Positions 9,130 through 18,892 of a stretch of DNA of 64,000 bases are shown piece after piece. The number at the start of each line of letters is the position of its first letter. Positions within the stretch are counted from its first letter, which is position 1. The notes beneath the pieces are model-generated. The model had not been told where the DNA came from and did no database searches. It saw nothing but the letters and a program-made list of their open reading frames with translations. Source of the DNA: Sporosarcina oncorhynchi (GTDB lineage Bacteria; Bacillota; Bacilli; Bacillales_A; Planococcaceae). Made by a program: the position numbers and the translations under genes. The stretch covers positions 3,344,001-3,408,000 of the forward strand of contig NZ_CP129118.1 in assembly GCF_033304615.1 (NCBI RefSeq), written 5' to 3'.

Positions 9130-10056
9130 TTACTGCATGGCGACCGAATGTGTCTCTGAAAGCTTCTTCAAATCGTACATCCGTCCATCATTATCAAAGT
9201 AGTTATTGTATTCTGTCTGATATTCCTGGTTGATCGCCTGACGCAAGTGCATCTTCTCAAAACGCTTTTCAGGATTCATCTCTGGAATTGCTGCAATTAG
9301 TCGCTTCGTGTAGACATGTTGCGCATTATTATAGATTTCGTCTGAAGTACCTTCTTCAACAAAACGTCCGCGATACATGATTCCAATTCGATCACACATA
9401 TGCTGAATGATTCCCAAGTCATGGGAGATGAATAAGTATGTTAGATCAAAGTCTTCTTGAATTTCTTGCATGAAGTTCAGCACTTGAGCCTGTACAGATA
9501 CGTCCAGTGCTGAAACCGGCTCATCCGCAATAATCAATTTCGGTTTCAAAGCTAGAGCGCGTGCAATACCGATCCTCTGGCGTTGTCCACCAGAGAACTG
9601 ATGAGGATATTTGTAGATCGATTCCGGCGTCAATCCGACACGTTCGACAAGTTCCTGCACCCGTACCAATTCCTCTTTGGCGGAAAGCCTTTCAAAGTTA
9701 CGTAGCGGTTCAGCAATCGTGTTCAGGATATTCTTACGTCCATTTAATGAAGAATAAGGATCTTGGAAGATCATTTGAATATCCTTCGTATACTTACGGC
9801 GTTCCATCCTGCCCATTTTTGCAAGATCTTTTCCTTCAAACATCATCTGGCCATCCGTCACATCATTCAGACCGATAATCGCTCTTCCAGACGTTGTTTT
9901 CCCACAACCGGATTCACCAACAAGACCGTATGTCTCGCCAGGTTGAAGTTCGAAACTGATTCCATCCACAGCTCTTACATGATCAACGACCTTACGGAAA
10001 AATCCGCCTCTGATCGGATAATGTACTTTTAAATCATTCACTTTCAGTAGCGACAT
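9130..10056 (-). CDS. oppF: Oligopeptide ABC transporter ATP-binding protein, F-type
   Basis: ATPase subunit, 308 residues. Walker A GESGCGKT is at 47-54, followed by Q-loop MIFQDPYSSLNGR, signature FSGGQRQR and Walker B LIIADEPVSALD. The RGGFF segment after the first strand is typical of OppF/DppF, and no cysteine cluster is present at the C-terminus, as expected for F subunits. The start overlaps the end of oppD by 23 nt and GGAGAGAGAG precedes the ATG. It pairs with OppD as a heterodimeric ATPase. Confidence 0.9.
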   Translation of the reverse strand: MSLLKVNDLKVHYPIRGGFFRKVVDHVRAVDGISFELQPGETYGLVGESGCGKTTSGRAIIGLNDVTDGQMMFEGKDLAKMGRMERRKYTKDIQMIFQDPYSSLNGRKNILNTIAEPLRNFERLSAKEELVRVQELVERVGLTPESIYKYPHQFSGGQRQRIGIARALALKPKLIIADEPVSALDVSVQAQVLNFMQEIQEDFDLTYLFISHDLGIIQHMCDRIGIMYRGRFVEEGTSDEIYNNAQHVYTKRLIAAIPEMNPEKRFEKMHLRQAINQEYQTEYNNYFDNDGRMYDLKKLSETHSVAMQ

Positions 10057-11062
10057 AATCTCTCTCTCCTACTCTGTCCTCCGGAAAGTAGAACGTTTTA
10101 TAGCATGAGCATCTTACAAAATGATTCGGCTCGGCTTCATGCATTTCCGGTCTTTCTTCATGAGCTTCTGCCGGGATCCATTCGATCCGTGGAGCGAATC
10201 GGCAACCGACTCGATCAAGATTTTGAAGCGATGGTACTATTCCATCAATAACATGAAGTTTCTCTTTCCCTTCCAAATTGGAAGGAATCGAATTCAGCAA
10301 TGATCGTGTATACGGATGCAATGGATTTGCGAACAACTCTTTTACTTCCGCGATCTCAACGACTTCTCCTGCATACATGACGACGACACGGTCGGCCATT
10401 TCAGCTACAACACCCAAGTCATGTGTAATCAGGATAATGCCTGTTTTCATCTGATTCTGCAACTCTTTCATCAAGTCCATGATTTGGGCTTGAATCGTAA
10501 CGTCCAAGGCTGTCGTAGGCTCGTCCGCCAGAAGTAATACAGGGTCGCATGCAAGTGCGATAGCAATGACGACACGCTGTCTCATTCCCCCTGATAACTC
10601 ATGCGGATATTGCTCATAGACACGTTGTTCGTTTTTGATGCCGACTCGGCGAAGAAGTTCTAGTACGCGTTTTTTCTTATCTGAAGCAGACAGTTTCATA
10701 TGATAGTCCATTGGTTCTTCTATCTGTCTGCCAATAGTCGCTAGTGGGTTAAGTGCTGTCATCGGATCTTGGAAGATCATACCGATGTCTTTCCCTCTTA
10801 CTTTGTTCAACGCATTCCGGGATAGTGACAAAAGATTCTGACCATCAAAATTGACTTGGCCCTCAAGTTTCGTATTTTTCAAGTTGTGCAATCCCATAAC
10901 AGACAAAGCCAGGGCACTTTTCCCACAACCTGACTCTCCAACTATTGCGACAACTTCATTTTCATGAACTGTTATGGAAACATCGTCGACCGCCGCGTAG
11001 TAATCCCCCTTAATATTGAAAGAGGTGCGGAGATTCTTAATTTCCAGTACCGGGTTTTTCAA
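10034..11062 (-). CDS. oppD: Oligopeptide ABC transporter ATP-binding protein, D-type
   Basis: ATPase subunit and first gene of the opp operon. TTG at 11062 is chosen as the start because AAGGAGG lies 8 nt upstream and the protein then begins with the family-typical NPVLEIKNL; the open frame extends 20 codons further without such a site. Walker A GESGCGKS is at 42-49, followed by signature LSGGMRQR and Walker B LLLADEPTTALD. The C-terminal extension is present, but the cluster cysteines are altered: GCRFAPRI replaces the usual GC...RC, and only GC and a terminal RCSC remain. A bound Fe-S cluster like that expected for DppD here is therefore doubtful. Confidence 0.9.
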   Translation of the reverse strand: MKNPVLEIKNLRTSFNIKGDYYAAVDDVSITVHENEVVAIVGESGCGKSALALSVMGLHNLKNTKLEGQVNFDGQNLLSLSRNALNKVRGKDIGMIFQDPMTALNPLATIGRQIEEPMDYHMKLSASDKKKRVLELLRRVGIKNEQRVYEQYPHELSGGMRQRVVIAIALACDPVLLLADEPTTALDVTIQAQIMDLMKELQNQMKTGIILITHDLGVVAEMADRVVVMYAGEVVEIAEVKELFANPLHPYTRSLLNSIPSNLEGKEKLHVIDGIVPSLQNLDRVGCRFAPRIEWIPAEAHEERPEMHEAEPNHFVRCSCYKTFYFPEDRVGERDYVATESE

Positions 11063-11136
11063 TTGAACTTCCTCCTTACAAATAAACACAAGTGCAAATA
11101 ACCAATTTTCAGATTTAAGCAACAGTTATTGAACTC

Positions 11137-11165
11137 AATATACTACACAACGATAGCGATGACAA
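11137..11165 (-). promoter_or_regulatory. Predicted opp operon promoter
   Basis: On the minus strand TTGTCA (11165-11160) and TATATT (11142-11137) are separated by 17 bp, placing the start of transcription near 11,130, about 68 nt before the oppD TTG. Confidence 0.55.
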
Positions 11166-11234
11166 TACTGTTTTTTTAGAATATCAAAATCTTAGTTTAT
11201 TTCGAATGTGACAAATACATTACAAACACTGATA

Positions 11235-11248
11235 TGTAAGCGTTTTCG
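11235..11248. promoter_or_regulatory. Candidate cre (CcpA) site upstream of opp
   Basis: TGTAAGCGTTTTCG matches the cre consensus TGWAARCGYTWNCW at all but the last position. It lies about 110 bp upstream of the predicted opp transcription start, a distance more like activating than roadblock cre sites. Function is inferred. Confidence 0.4.
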
Positions 11249-11308
11249 CCCTGTCGTTTGATTAAATAATTTTTTTCGCTTATTTACTAAAATCCCAAAA
11301 ACAAACAA

Positions 11309-11342
11309 GTAAAAAAAACCGTTTTTACCATAAAAACGGCTT
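11309..11342 (-). terminator. Terminator after the DUF4003 gene
   Basis: Minus-strand stem GCCGTTTTTA/TAAAAACGGT with a 3-nt loop, followed by a run of T. It lies 40 nt beyond the stop at 11384. The rest of 11,063-11,383 holds the opp promoter and the cre-like site. Confidence 0.85.
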
Positions 11343-11383
11343 TTCTCATCTCTTAAGTATGTATAAAACGACCTTTCAACTCA

Positions 11384-12349
11384 TCAATTCGAAGAGTTTG
11401 TTGCTGAAGAAGCAACAACTGCAGCAACTGTCGCGGCCATAACCGCCTGCTGAGCTTGCAAAATCATCTCGATGGACGCCGCGAGACTAACACTCATCTG
11501 CTCAGGACTCTCCGTTGATTGATAGGCGATGTAACCAATTGCAACCGATAAAGCCATTTCTCTATTCCACTTGAAACATTTAGACTGTTCCAATTGCTTC
11601 GCCAGTATAATAATATCTTTTATTTTTTCATCACTTATACCGAATACAGCCAGAAAGCCAATCATCGGATAATGAACTGGCTTCGCCTTCAAGTTCTGTT
11701 GAAACATACCGAACAACTCTGCAGCACGTTCGACGCGCCAAGGTTCGAATTCAATATCCATGTATGTCATCACTTGAGACATCCATTGCAATTCATTCCC
11801 CATTTTGAAGCCGTTATTGCGCAGTGCATTATAATAGGTCCTCATCGCTTCAGCGTGTGCTTCAGGATCTTCTTTGTTCTTTCCAAGCAACATCGCATAT
11901 GCATAGTCATCATCGGAAGTGAGAAAGAAATGTTTTTTCTTCATGGCGTCATACAATTTTTTCGCACGATTTGCTTCTTCCTCAAATAGAGAACGCTCAT
12001 TATCCATAAGAAGTGCGGCAAGATAGGAATGAATCGTATTCCTGAAGCCTGCCTGTTTCAATACACGTTGTTTTTCCATCAGCCGGTCTGCTTCCTCTTC
12101 AATCATAGGAGCAGATTGTGTCAAAAAAGCCGCCATCATCGGCAATAAGTTTCCCCGTAACGGTGAAAACCACCCTGATCTTGCTTTTAAAGCCCCCATT
12201 GCCCGGTTGAAGTCGACTGCACTAAACTCCCTTCCTGCAGTCACATAGAAGGATGTGATCGTCAAAACTACATTCTTATCCACACTCCATCCTGCCAAAG
12301 ACTTCACCTGGTCATATGTCGTTTCCAATTCCTGTCTGATCATCTCCAT
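11384..12349 (-). CDS. DUF4003 family protein
   Basis: A 321-residue soluble, largely helical protein of the DUF4003 family found in Bacillales; no function is known to me. ATG at 12349 is chosen because AAAGGAG lies 9 nt upstream; the upstream TTG would be almost inside that site. The C-terminus ends in an Ala/Ser/Thr-rich segment of about 45 residues. It follows trpA by 65 nt with no visible hairpin between them and has its own strong terminator, so it may be expressed as a seventh gene of the trp transcript. A link to tryptophan metabolism is not implied by the sequence. Confidence 0.8.
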   Translation of the reverse strand: MEMIRQELETTYDQVKSLAGWSVDKNVVLTITSFYVTAGREFSAVDFNRAMGALKARSGWFSPLRGNLLPMMAAFLTQSAPMIEEEADRLMEKQRVLKQAGFRNTIHSYLAALLMDNERSLFEEEANRAKKLYDAMKKKHFFLTSDDDYAYAMLLGKNKEDPEAHAEAMRTYYNALRNNGFKMGNELQWMSQVMTYMDIEFEPWRVERAAELFGMFQQNLKAKPVHYPMIGFLAVFGISDEKIKDIIILAKQLEQSKCFKWNREMALSVAIGYIAYQSTESPEQMSVSLAASIEMILQAQQAVMAATVAAVVASSATNSSN

Positions 12350-12414
12350 ACCGCACAACTCCTTTGCTATATGTACGTCAGAAAGGGATATAAAGTTTCA
12401 ATAGTTTGTTTTAT

Positions 12415-13197
12415 TTATTGAATTACTTTTAATTCATCACATCCTGCAAGCTCTTCAATGAACTTTAGGTCTCCGCGATGAAATGCATCGACAATTGCGC
12501 TTCCGACGATGACTCCGTCCGTCTCAGCCCCGAGTTTTAGCACTTGTGCAGGCTTCGAAATTCCAAATCCAGCAAGTACCGGAACCGGACTCCACTCTCT
12601 CAGCCTTCTCAAATGCTCCATTAGTGTCTCACCGTAACTGTTCCTCACGCCTGTGATTCCGTTGACCGTTACTGCGTATACAAACCCTTGTGCATGTGAC
12701 ACAATTTCAGCAACACGTGTTTTGGGGCTCGTTAACGAAACAAGCGGGATGAGTGCGATATCACAATCTTTCAATTCACTGCGCAGCATTCCACTCTCTT
12801 CCATCGGTAAATCCGGAATAATCAACCCACGAACACCAATTTCTGTGCAACGCTCCACAAAATCCGCTACACCATAGGCCAATATCGGATTCAAATACGT
12901 CATTAACACCAATGGAACCGTCACTTCAACCGGTCGATCCGCCAATACGTCCAAGACTTTTCTCAATGTCGTCCCATTCGCAAGTGCTCGCTCACCCGCC
13001 TGCTGAATCACTTCCCCATCCGCCACAGGATCCGAGAACGGAATACCGATTTCTATAGCTGTCACACCAATGCCTTGCAGAAACAGCAATCGATCATTCA
13101 GCACATCCAATCCGCCGTCACCCGCCATAATATACGGGACAAATGCTTTTCCACCAGCAGCAACACAACTCCGGATCACTTTTTCCAATGTCGTCAT
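12415..13197 (-). CDS. trpA: Tryptophan synthase alpha chain
   Basis: Cleaves indole-3-glycerol phosphate to indole and glyceraldehyde 3-phosphate and channels indole to TrpB. The 260 residues form a TIM barrel. Catalytic Glu49 and Asp60, numbered as in the E. coli enzyme, lie in [15 protein letters not shown], and the phosphate-binding GFGIS and GVIVGSAIV segments are present. It overlaps trpB by 4 nt and is the last biosynthetic gene of the operon. Confidence 0.97.
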   Translation of the reverse strand: MTTLEKVIRSCVAAGGKAFVPYIMAGDGGLDVLNDRLLFLQGIGVTAIEIGIPFSDPVADGEVIQQAGERALANGTTLRKVLDVLADRPVEVTVPLVLMTYLNPILAYGVADFVERCTEIGVRGLIIPDLPMEESGMLRSELKDCDIALIPLVSLTSPKTRVAEIVSHAQGFVYAVTVNGITGVRNSYGETLMEHLRRLREWSPVPVLAGFGISKPAQVLKLGAETDGVIVGSAIVDAFHRGDLKFIEELAGCDELKVIQ

Positions 13198-14375
13198 TGC
13201 ACGCCACCCCCCAATGCTTCACGGACTGTCTGCATATCTTTGTCGCCGCGCCCTGAGAGGCAAATGACAATGATTTCTTCTGAAGTCATATCACGTGCTA
13301 AATCCATCGCAAACTTCACGGCATGTGCACTTTCCAATGCAGGAATAATCCCTTCCGTACGCGCTAATACTTGTAATCCTTCCAAAGCTTCTGTATCTGT
13401 CACGGCGCTATAGGTCACCCGGCCGATGTCATGCAAATGGCAATGCTCCGGTCCGACCGCCGGATAATCGAGCCCCGCTGAAATCGAATGCGCTTCCTGA
13501 ATAAAACCGTCCGCGTCTTGTAACACATACATATAAGCACCATGCAGCACACCTTCTTTTCCATCTGCAATGGCAGCTGCATGCCGACCCGATGCAATTC
13601 CACTCCCCGCTGCTTCCACACCGTATAATGCAACATCTTCATCATCGACGAATGGATGAAACATGCCGATAGCATTGCTGCCACCACCAATACATGCGAC
13701 AACAGCATCAGGCAAGCGACCTGTCTTTTCGACAATTTGCCTGCGCGTCTCTACACCAATTACACGCTGGAAATCCCGGACAATTTGCGGAAACGGATGC
13801 GGACCAAGCGCAGAACCCAAAATATAATGCGTGTCGTCGACATGCGCAACCCAATACCGAAGAGCTTCATTCACAGCGTCTTTAAGCGTTCCTGCGCCTT
13901 TATCAACAGACACGACCTTCGCGCCGAGCAACTCCATCCGGAACACGTTCAATTGTTGCCTGCGAATATCCTCTTTCCCCATGAATACCACACATTCAAG
14001 ACCGAACAGTGCACACGCCGTCGCAGTCGCTACACCATGTTGGCCGGCCCCTGTCTCCGCAACTATTTTGCGTTTACCCATACGAATCGCTAGCAACGCC
14101 TGGCCGAGCGAATTATTGATTTTATGCGCTCCTGTATGATTCAAATCTTCACGCTTCAAGAAAATTTTTGCACCCCCCACTAATTCCGTTAATCTTTCTG
14201 CAAAATACAACGGATTTTCCCGTCCGACAAAATCACGCAAATAATAATCAAGCTCCTTCTGAAACGAAGGGTCCTCTTTTGCAGCCTCATACGCCTGTTC
14301 CAGTTCAATCAATGCAGTCATCAGCGTCTCAGGCACATATTGCCCGCCAAACTTTCCATACCTGCCTTTTTTCAT
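13194..14375 (-). CDS. trpB: Tryptophan synthase beta chain
   Basis: PLP enzyme that condenses indole with serine. ATG at 14375 (393 residues) is chosen because GGTGGTGATC precedes it and the protein then starts in the family-typical way ([18 protein letters not shown]). The Schiff-base lysine is Lys85 in HTGAHKINN, the phosphate loop is GGGSNA and the serine-activating region is ETGAGQHG. It overlaps trpA. The upstream gene, trpF, ends 15 nt before this start within the same frame-shifted overlap region, so translation is coupled. Confidence 0.97.
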   Translation of the reverse strand: MKKGRYGKFGGQYVPETLMTALIELEQAYEAAKEDPSFQKELDYYLRDFVGRENPLYFAERLTELVGGAKIFLKREDLNHTGAHKINNSLGQALLAIRMGKRKIVAETGAGQHGVATATACALFGLECVVFMGKEDIRRQQLNVFRMELLGAKVVSVDKGAGTLKDAVNEALRYWVAHVDDTHYILGSALGPHPFPQIVRDFQRVIGVETRRQIVEKTGRLPDAVVACIGGGSNAIGMFHPFVDDEDVALYGVEAAGSGIASGRHAAAIADGKEGVLHGAYMYVLQDADGFIQEAHSISAGLDYPAVGPEHCHLHDIGRVTYSAVTDTEALEGLQVLARTEGIIPALESAHAVKFAMDLARDMTSEEIIVICLSGRGDKDMQTVREALGGGVQ

Positions 14376-14389
14376 TTCGATCACCACCC

Positions 14390-15001
14390 TCAACTCTCCT
14401 CCTCTTTCACTGCCCGCACAAACTCGCGAATCAGTAACTCATCTTTGCGCCCCTCAAACTCCACTCCACTTGACACATCTACCATAAACGGTCGCACTTG
14501 GCGGATCGCTTCCTTCACATTCCCCTCATTTAATCCTCCAGCAAGAATCATCCGGTCCCTCGGCACATCAGATCCAAGATGCCCCCATTCAAACACTTTT
14601 CCACTCCCACCTTTAAACTCCACACCCGGTGCATCAAACAAAATATAATCCGAAAAGCTTTCACTTATGCCTATTACATCTTCATCACTACGCACCGTCA
14701 CTACTTTAATAGAAGGAAGTCCGATTTTTCCGATTAATCCATCAGACTCTTCCCCATGATATTGGATATAATCCAACGGGACTTCACGAAACGCCTGCTC
14801 CATCTCCTCACGCCCAGCGTTCACGAAAACACCGATCTTCATCACATGCCCAGGCACAAAACGAGCCAGTTCCTTCGCTTGCGCAATCGCGACACGGCGT
14901 CTGCTTGGTGCAAATACAAATCCTACCGCGTCCACACCCGCATCGACCGCCGCTTGCACATGCTCCGATTCCATCAATCCGCAAATCTTCACTTTTGTCA
15001 C
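14390..15001 (-). CDS. trpF: Phosphoribosylanthranilate isomerase
   Basis: Converts N-(5-phosphoribosyl)anthranilate to the carboxyphenylamino-deoxyribulose phosphate. It is a 203-residue TIM barrel. Catalytic Cys7 lies in VKICGL, the general-acid Asp in ILFDAPG, and phosphate-binding LAGGLN and VDVSSGVE are at the C-terminal end. It overlaps trpC by 4 nt. Confidence 0.96.
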   Translation of the reverse strand: MTKVKICGLMESEHVQAAVDAGVDAVGFVFAPSRRRVAIAQAKELARFVPGHVMKIGVFVNAGREEMEQAFREVPLDYIQYHGEESDGLIGKIGLPSIKVVTVRSDEDVIGISESFSDYILFDAPGVEFKGGSGKVFEWGHLGSDVPRDRMILAGGLNEGNVKEAIRQVRPFMVDVSSGVEFEGRKDELLIREFVRAVKEEES

Positions 15002-15789
15002 GACAACTCACCTACTTTCATGATTTGCAACGACTGAATCGCCGAAGCCGCATCATTACTCCTCATCAATGTCTCGCCTACAAGAACCGCCGCCGCTCCA
15101 GTTGCCGCAACCCTTTCTGCATCTGCCGAATTCCGTATGCCACTTTCACTGATGAATATCCGATCCTCATGAAAGGGGAAATGCTTTGCTACTTCTTCCG
15201 TTCTGGCAAGATCCACTTCGAACGTCCGTAAGTTCCGGTTATTGACGCCAATAATTTTTGCATCTATGACAAGCGCACGTTCCAGCTCGTTCACGTCATG
15301 CACTTCCACTAAAACTTCCAACCCAATACTTGCCGCATAGCGGTAAAGCCGTAACAATTTTTCATCGTCAAGTGCCGCTACAATAAGCAAAATAACAGAT
15401 GCTCCTGCCTGCTGTGCCCGATCAATCTGCACTTCATGAATGATGAAATCCTTACAAAGCAAAGGTGTTTTTACAACCTTCGCCACTGCTTCCAAATCAG
15501 TCATTGATCCTTTGAAAAAAGTTTCATCGGTCAGCACGGATATACAAGCCACTCCAGCTTTTTCATAAACTTTCGCCTGTGCTACCGGATCTGTCTCTCC
15601 AGCAATCGTACCTTTCGACGGAGAAGCACGTTTCATTTCCGCAATAACTTCCAATCTGGCTGATTCTTTCAATGCTGAAAACAAGGACGGGCGTTGCACA
15701 ATTGTTTCACAAGAAACAATTTGTTTATCAAGAAGCAGCTGCTTCACTTCGATCCGTTTCACGTGCAATATGTCATCTAAAATCGTCAT
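14998..15789 (-). CDS. trpC: Indole-3-glycerol phosphate synthase
   Basis: Closes the indole ring, giving indole-3-glycerol phosphate. 263 residues with conserved Glu51 and Lys53 in EMKRASPSKG, a second catalytic lysine in LLCKDFII, and VGVNNRNL-type and SESGI segments late in the barrel (here GVNNRNL and ISESGI). It overlaps trpD by 4 nt and is a stand-alone enzyme, not fused to TrpF as in E. coli. Confidence 0.97.
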   Translation of the reverse strand: MTILDDILHVKRIEVKQLLLDKQIVSCETIVQRPSLFSALKESARLEVIAEMKRASPSKGTIAGETDPVAQAKVYEKAGVACISVLTDETFFKGSMTDLEAVAKVVKTPLLCKDFIIHEVQIDRAQQAGASVILLIVAALDDEKLLRLYRYAASIGLEVLVEVHDVNELERALVIDAKIIGVNNRNLRTFEVDLARTEEVAKHFPFHEDRIFISESGIRNSADAERVAATGAAAVLVGETLMRSNDAASAIQSLQIMKVGELS

Positions 15790-16817
15790 CTCACTGTCGC
15801 CTCCTGCCCGATTTGCTCACTGAACGCAACAACCGCTTCCAATTTTCGCATTGCATTTCCACTTACAATACTTTCTGTCGCAAGCGTAATCCCTTCATTA
15901 ATCGAATCCGCTAAACCGCTTGTGAAAATGCCAATGCCTGCATTAAAGACAACCGTATCGAACCGTGCACCGAGCTCCCCTTGTAACACCGAACGGATCA
16001 TAGCCGCATTGTCTTCTGCAGTCCCTCCACGGATTTCAGAAGGATGGGCATAATTCAACCCAACATCTTCTGCAGTTAGTGAAAACGGAATGAGATCTCC
16101 TTTATCCAACAAAACGAATGAATTTTGTCCTGCCAGTGATGCTTCATCCATTCCACCCGCTCCAGAAACGACAATCGCCCTTTCTCTGCCAAGCATTCGT
16201 AAGACAACCGCATAATCCATCAGGAAGTCAGGACGGTTAATGCCTGTGAATTGCGTCACTAACGGAACAGGATTCGTCAATGGACCGACTAGGTTAAAAA
16301 TCGTCGGCTTCGTAATTTTCCTCCGTACGTCACCAATACGCTTCATCTTAGGATGCACGGCTGGCGCAAACAAAAATGCAATCCCTTCCTTTTCAAGCAT
16401 CGCACCCATGTCTTCAGGCGTAAATCGCGTATGAATTCCAAGTGCATCCAACACGTCATGACTCCCTGCAGCGCTGGAAATTTTCCGATTGCCATGTTTC
16501 GCTACCTTCACACCAGCGCCTGCCAAAACAAACGCCGCGGCTGTACTTATATTGAACGAGTTCGATCCATCTCCCCCCGTTCCGCAATTATCCAGATAGC
16601 GACCCACTGGAACTTGAATTGGCAGTGCATGCGACTTCATTACTGAAGCCAATGCCGCCACTTCAGAAGCAGTCTCCCCTTTGATTGCCAATGCGACAAG
16701 GAATTCCAAGATCTCATTAGAAGACGTTTCCTCCGAAAACAGTTGTTGCGACACTTCCAACATCTCTTCATATAGAAGATTCTTTCCTTCACAAACGATT
16801 TCTACATACTTTTTCAT
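15786..16817 (-). CDS. trpD: Anthranilate phosphoribosyltransferase
   Basis: Transfers the phosphoribosyl group of PRPP to anthranilate. 343 residues: a helical N-terminal domain at about 1-70, then the glycine-rich PRPP loop CGTGGDGSNSFNIST, the AKHGNR motif and the metal-binding DE pair in GGMDEAS. There is no fused TrpG domain. It lies 36 nt downstream of trpE with AGGAGAGATGAGCG upstream of the start. Confidence 0.97.
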   Translation of the reverse strand: MKKYVEIVCEGKNLLYEEMLEVSQQLFSEETSSNEILEFLVALAIKGETASEVAALASVMKSHALPIQVPVGRYLDNCGTGGDGSNSFNISTAAAFVLAGAGVKVAKHGNRKISSAAGSHDVLDALGIHTRFTPEDMGAMLEKEGIAFLFAPAVHPKMKRIGDVRRKITKPTIFNLVGPLTNPVPLVTQFTGINRPDFLMDYAVVLRMLGRERAIVVSGAGGMDEASLAGQNSFVLLDKGDLIPFSLTAEDVGLNYAHPSEIRGGTAEDNAAMIRSVLQGELGARFDTVVFNAGIGIFTSGLADSINEGITLATESIVSGNAMRKLEAVVAFSEQIGQEATVR

Positions 16818-16853
16818 CGCTCATCTCTCCTCTTCTCATCTTTTCTCAGCTAA

Positions 16854-18212
16854 TCACTTCATCGCCTCGAGCAATGAACGTGCTTTATTTACGGTTTCTT
16901 TATATTCCAAAGCCGGTATCGATTCCTTTACAATTCCCGCTCCCGCTTGCACAGATGCTTTTCCGTCCTTAACAAGCATCGTCCGAATGGTTAGCGCAAA
17001 ATCAATGTTGCCGTTCAAACCGATATAGCCAATGGCCCCGCCATATATTCCACGTGGCTCGTCTTCGAGTTGTGCGATAATGTCCATCGCGAGCCTCTTC
17101 GGAGATCCTGTTACTGTCCCGGCAGGCAGTGTCGCCTTCAATGCATCGAGCGCATGGAGTCCAGGAGCCAAACTCCCCTCCACTTCTGAAACGAGATGCA
17201 TGACATGTTCATATCGAACTGTCTCCATATAGCTTTGCACGTTCACAGATGCAGGATCACAAATCATCTCCATCTCATTTTGGCTGACAGCGACCAACAT
17301 ATTATGCTCGGACAACTCTTTCGGATCATGTCTGAGTTCCACTTCAAGCGCGACATCTTCTTCTGCCGTTCGCCCGCGCCTTCTCGTCCCCGCAATCGGA
17401 TTTGTCACCACTTTCCCATCCGTCACTTTCACAAGACTTTCTGGCGAAGCACCTAAGATAATGTGATCTTCAAATTCCATGTAATACATATACGGCGACG
17501 GATTTTGCTTGCGCAGTTTCCGATAAAGCGTAAACGGATCGCCCTCCATATCCGCTTCCAGCTTGCGCGACAAGACGACCTGTTCGACCGTTCCTTTTTC
17601 AATGTATTGCTGTGCTTTGCGGACCTGGTCTTCAAATTGCTGTTGCGATAGTGCGCATCTGTAATCCGAAACAGAAACAGCTCTTTCCTCTTCAACGATT
17701 CCAGTCGTAATCAATTCCACTAGCGCATCTAAATCCGACTTTGCAAGCTCGGGATGAATTTCCGTATGCAACAACGTCACTTCATTTTGCAGATGATCGA
17801 AAATAATGACTGTATCGTAAATAGTAAAATACACATCCGGTAATGCGCCTGGTGATGGTTCTTCCACTCGCACAGCTCCATAACCGACATATCCAACCGC
17901 TCCGCCCATAAACGGAAACTCTCCATTTTCCGAAATCCGTGGCATCAACCGCTTCAACAACGTAAACAAATCCCCTTCATGCGTATACACCTTCCCAGTC
18001 GCATAAATAATCTCTTCAAGCTTCACCGCCGATCCACGATACATCTTCACCGGGTTTACACCAATAAAGGAATAACGGCCTGACCCTTCATGTTGCGACG
18101 AACTCTCGAGCAAATAGCGATGCCGTCCCTTCAACCGCCTAAATATCAACACCGGCGTCAACGAATCCCCCTCAATTTTCCGTTTCGTCACCCTCAAACT
18201 CGTCTGTTCCAT
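16854..18212 (-). CDS. trpE: Anthranilate synthase component I
   Basis: Makes anthranilate from chorismate. ATG at 18212 (452 residues) is preferred over the ATG five codons upstream because AGGAGAG has proper spacing to it. The N-terminal feedback motif LLESS, used for tryptophan binding, is present, and the chorismate-binding domain carries GTRRRG, the HxMHLVSEVEG stretch, PAGTVTGSPK and the QAGAGIV end. No trpG lies in the operon, so the glutaminase subunit is presumably PabA encoded elsewhere, as in B. subtilis. It is the first gene after a T-box leader. Confidence 0.96.
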   Translation of the reverse strand: MEQTSLRVTKRKIEGDSLTPVLIFRRLKGRHRYLLESSSQHEGSGRYSFIGVNPVKMYRGSAVKLEEIIYATGKVYTHEGDLFTLLKRLMPRISENGEFPFMGGAVGYVGYGAVRVEEPSPGALPDVYFTIYDTVIIFDHLQNEVTLLHTEIHPELAKSDLDALVELITTGIVEEERAVSVSDYRCALSQQQFEDQVRKAQQYIEKGTVEQVVLSRKLEADMEGDPFTLYRKLRKQNPSPYMYYMEFEDHIILGASPESLVKVTDGKVVTNPIAGTRRRGRTAEEDVALEVELRHDPKELSEHNMLVAVSQNEMEMICDPASVNVQSYMETVRYEHVMHLVSEVEGSLAPGLHALDALKATLPAGTVTGSPKRLAMDIIAQLEDEPRGIYGGAIGYIGLNGNIDFALTIRTMLVKDGKASVQAGAGIVKESIPALEYKETVNKARSLLEAMK

Positions 18213-18339
18213 CTCATCTCTCCTCATCTCATCAAATTTCCATCAAACCAAACCCCTAATTTGTCAAAACCACTCCTCGCGCCATCACTCCACCAAACCA
18301 CAAACCCTCCCGCGTCCAAAAACCTCATATATCCATGTA

Positions 18340-18536
18340 AAAACTCATAACTCCTAAAATAAGCTCATAACTCACAATAAAAACCCATAACTCCTGAAAA
18401 AAGCTCATAACTTCTAAAGAAATGTATAATCTCTTTCAAAACTCCATAACCCCTAACAAAAGTCCATAATCTCTCTCAAAACTCCATAACCCCTAGCAAA
18501 ACTCCATAACTTCTTCTAAAACTCCATAACCAAAAA
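18340..18536 (-). repeat. 20-bp tandem repeat array in the trp leader
   Basis: Ten units at a 20-bp period; the CATAA core starts at 18346, 18366, 18386, 18406, about 18426, 18445, 18465, 18485, 18505 and 18525. On the transcribed minus strand a unit reads GTTATGGAGTTTTGCTAGGG, with units nearer trpE more degenerate. The array lies between the T-box terminator and trpE, so it is part of the mRNA 5' region. The stretch 18,228-18,340 beside it holds no gene. Confidence 0.85.
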
Positions 18537-18544
18537 ATAAACAC

Positions 18545-18590
18545 AAAAAAGTCCCCTGCAATTGGACAGAAAAGTCCAGTTGCAGAGGAC
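18545..18590 (-). terminator. T-box attenuator terminator
   Basis: Minus-strand stem GTCCTCTGCAACTGGAC / GTCCAATTGCAGGGGAC around a short loop, followed by six T. Its 5' side overlaps the region that pairs with the T-box bulge to form the antiterminator. Confidence 0.9.
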
Positions 18591-18886
18591 GGGTTACCCG
18601 CGTTGCCACCTCAAATTGAAGCCCCTAAAGAAGCTTCCACTCGGCGTGCCAGAAATCAGCACTTCCCGTAACGTGGGAAAAACGTCTGTCCGGAAAACTC
18701 CGTACAGCTCTCATAAGTCCATTCACAACGGCCGCGAATCAGTTTCCACCACCCACTGACTCTCTATACTCGCCATTCCGTCGCTACTCTTCTTATTCAA
18801 CAATTTCTCAGCTATGCTCTTCTCGTCTCATCTGTTCTCAGGCGGCACCGCTCCCGGCACCTCTACCTATCCCGAACAAAAAAGTT
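18548..18886 (-). promoter_or_regulatory. T-box leader (tRNA-Trp sensing) of the trp operon
   Basis: The leader RNA contains the conserved T-box sequence AGGTGGCAACGCGGGT (about 18596-18612) directly before the terminator stem. An AGAGAGTCAGTGGGTGGTG segment is typical of T-box leaders, and a UGG specifier codon at 18721-18719 sits in the GAA-UGG-A context of a specifier loop. Uncharged tRNA-Trp would pair with UGG and the T-box and stabilise antitermination. This differs from TRAP control of B. subtilis trp. Confidence 0.9.
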
Positions 18887-18892
18887 GTTCTA

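Noticed and set aside
9561..9878. Antisense frames inside the opp, dpp, trp and SNF2 genes
   Set aside because: They are shadows of conserved genes on the other strand, without ribosome binding sites or recognisable domains.
11103..11117. CodY box near oppD (AATTTTCAGATTTAA)
   Set aside because: Only one half matches the consensus (10 of 15) and it lies downstream of the predicted transcription start.
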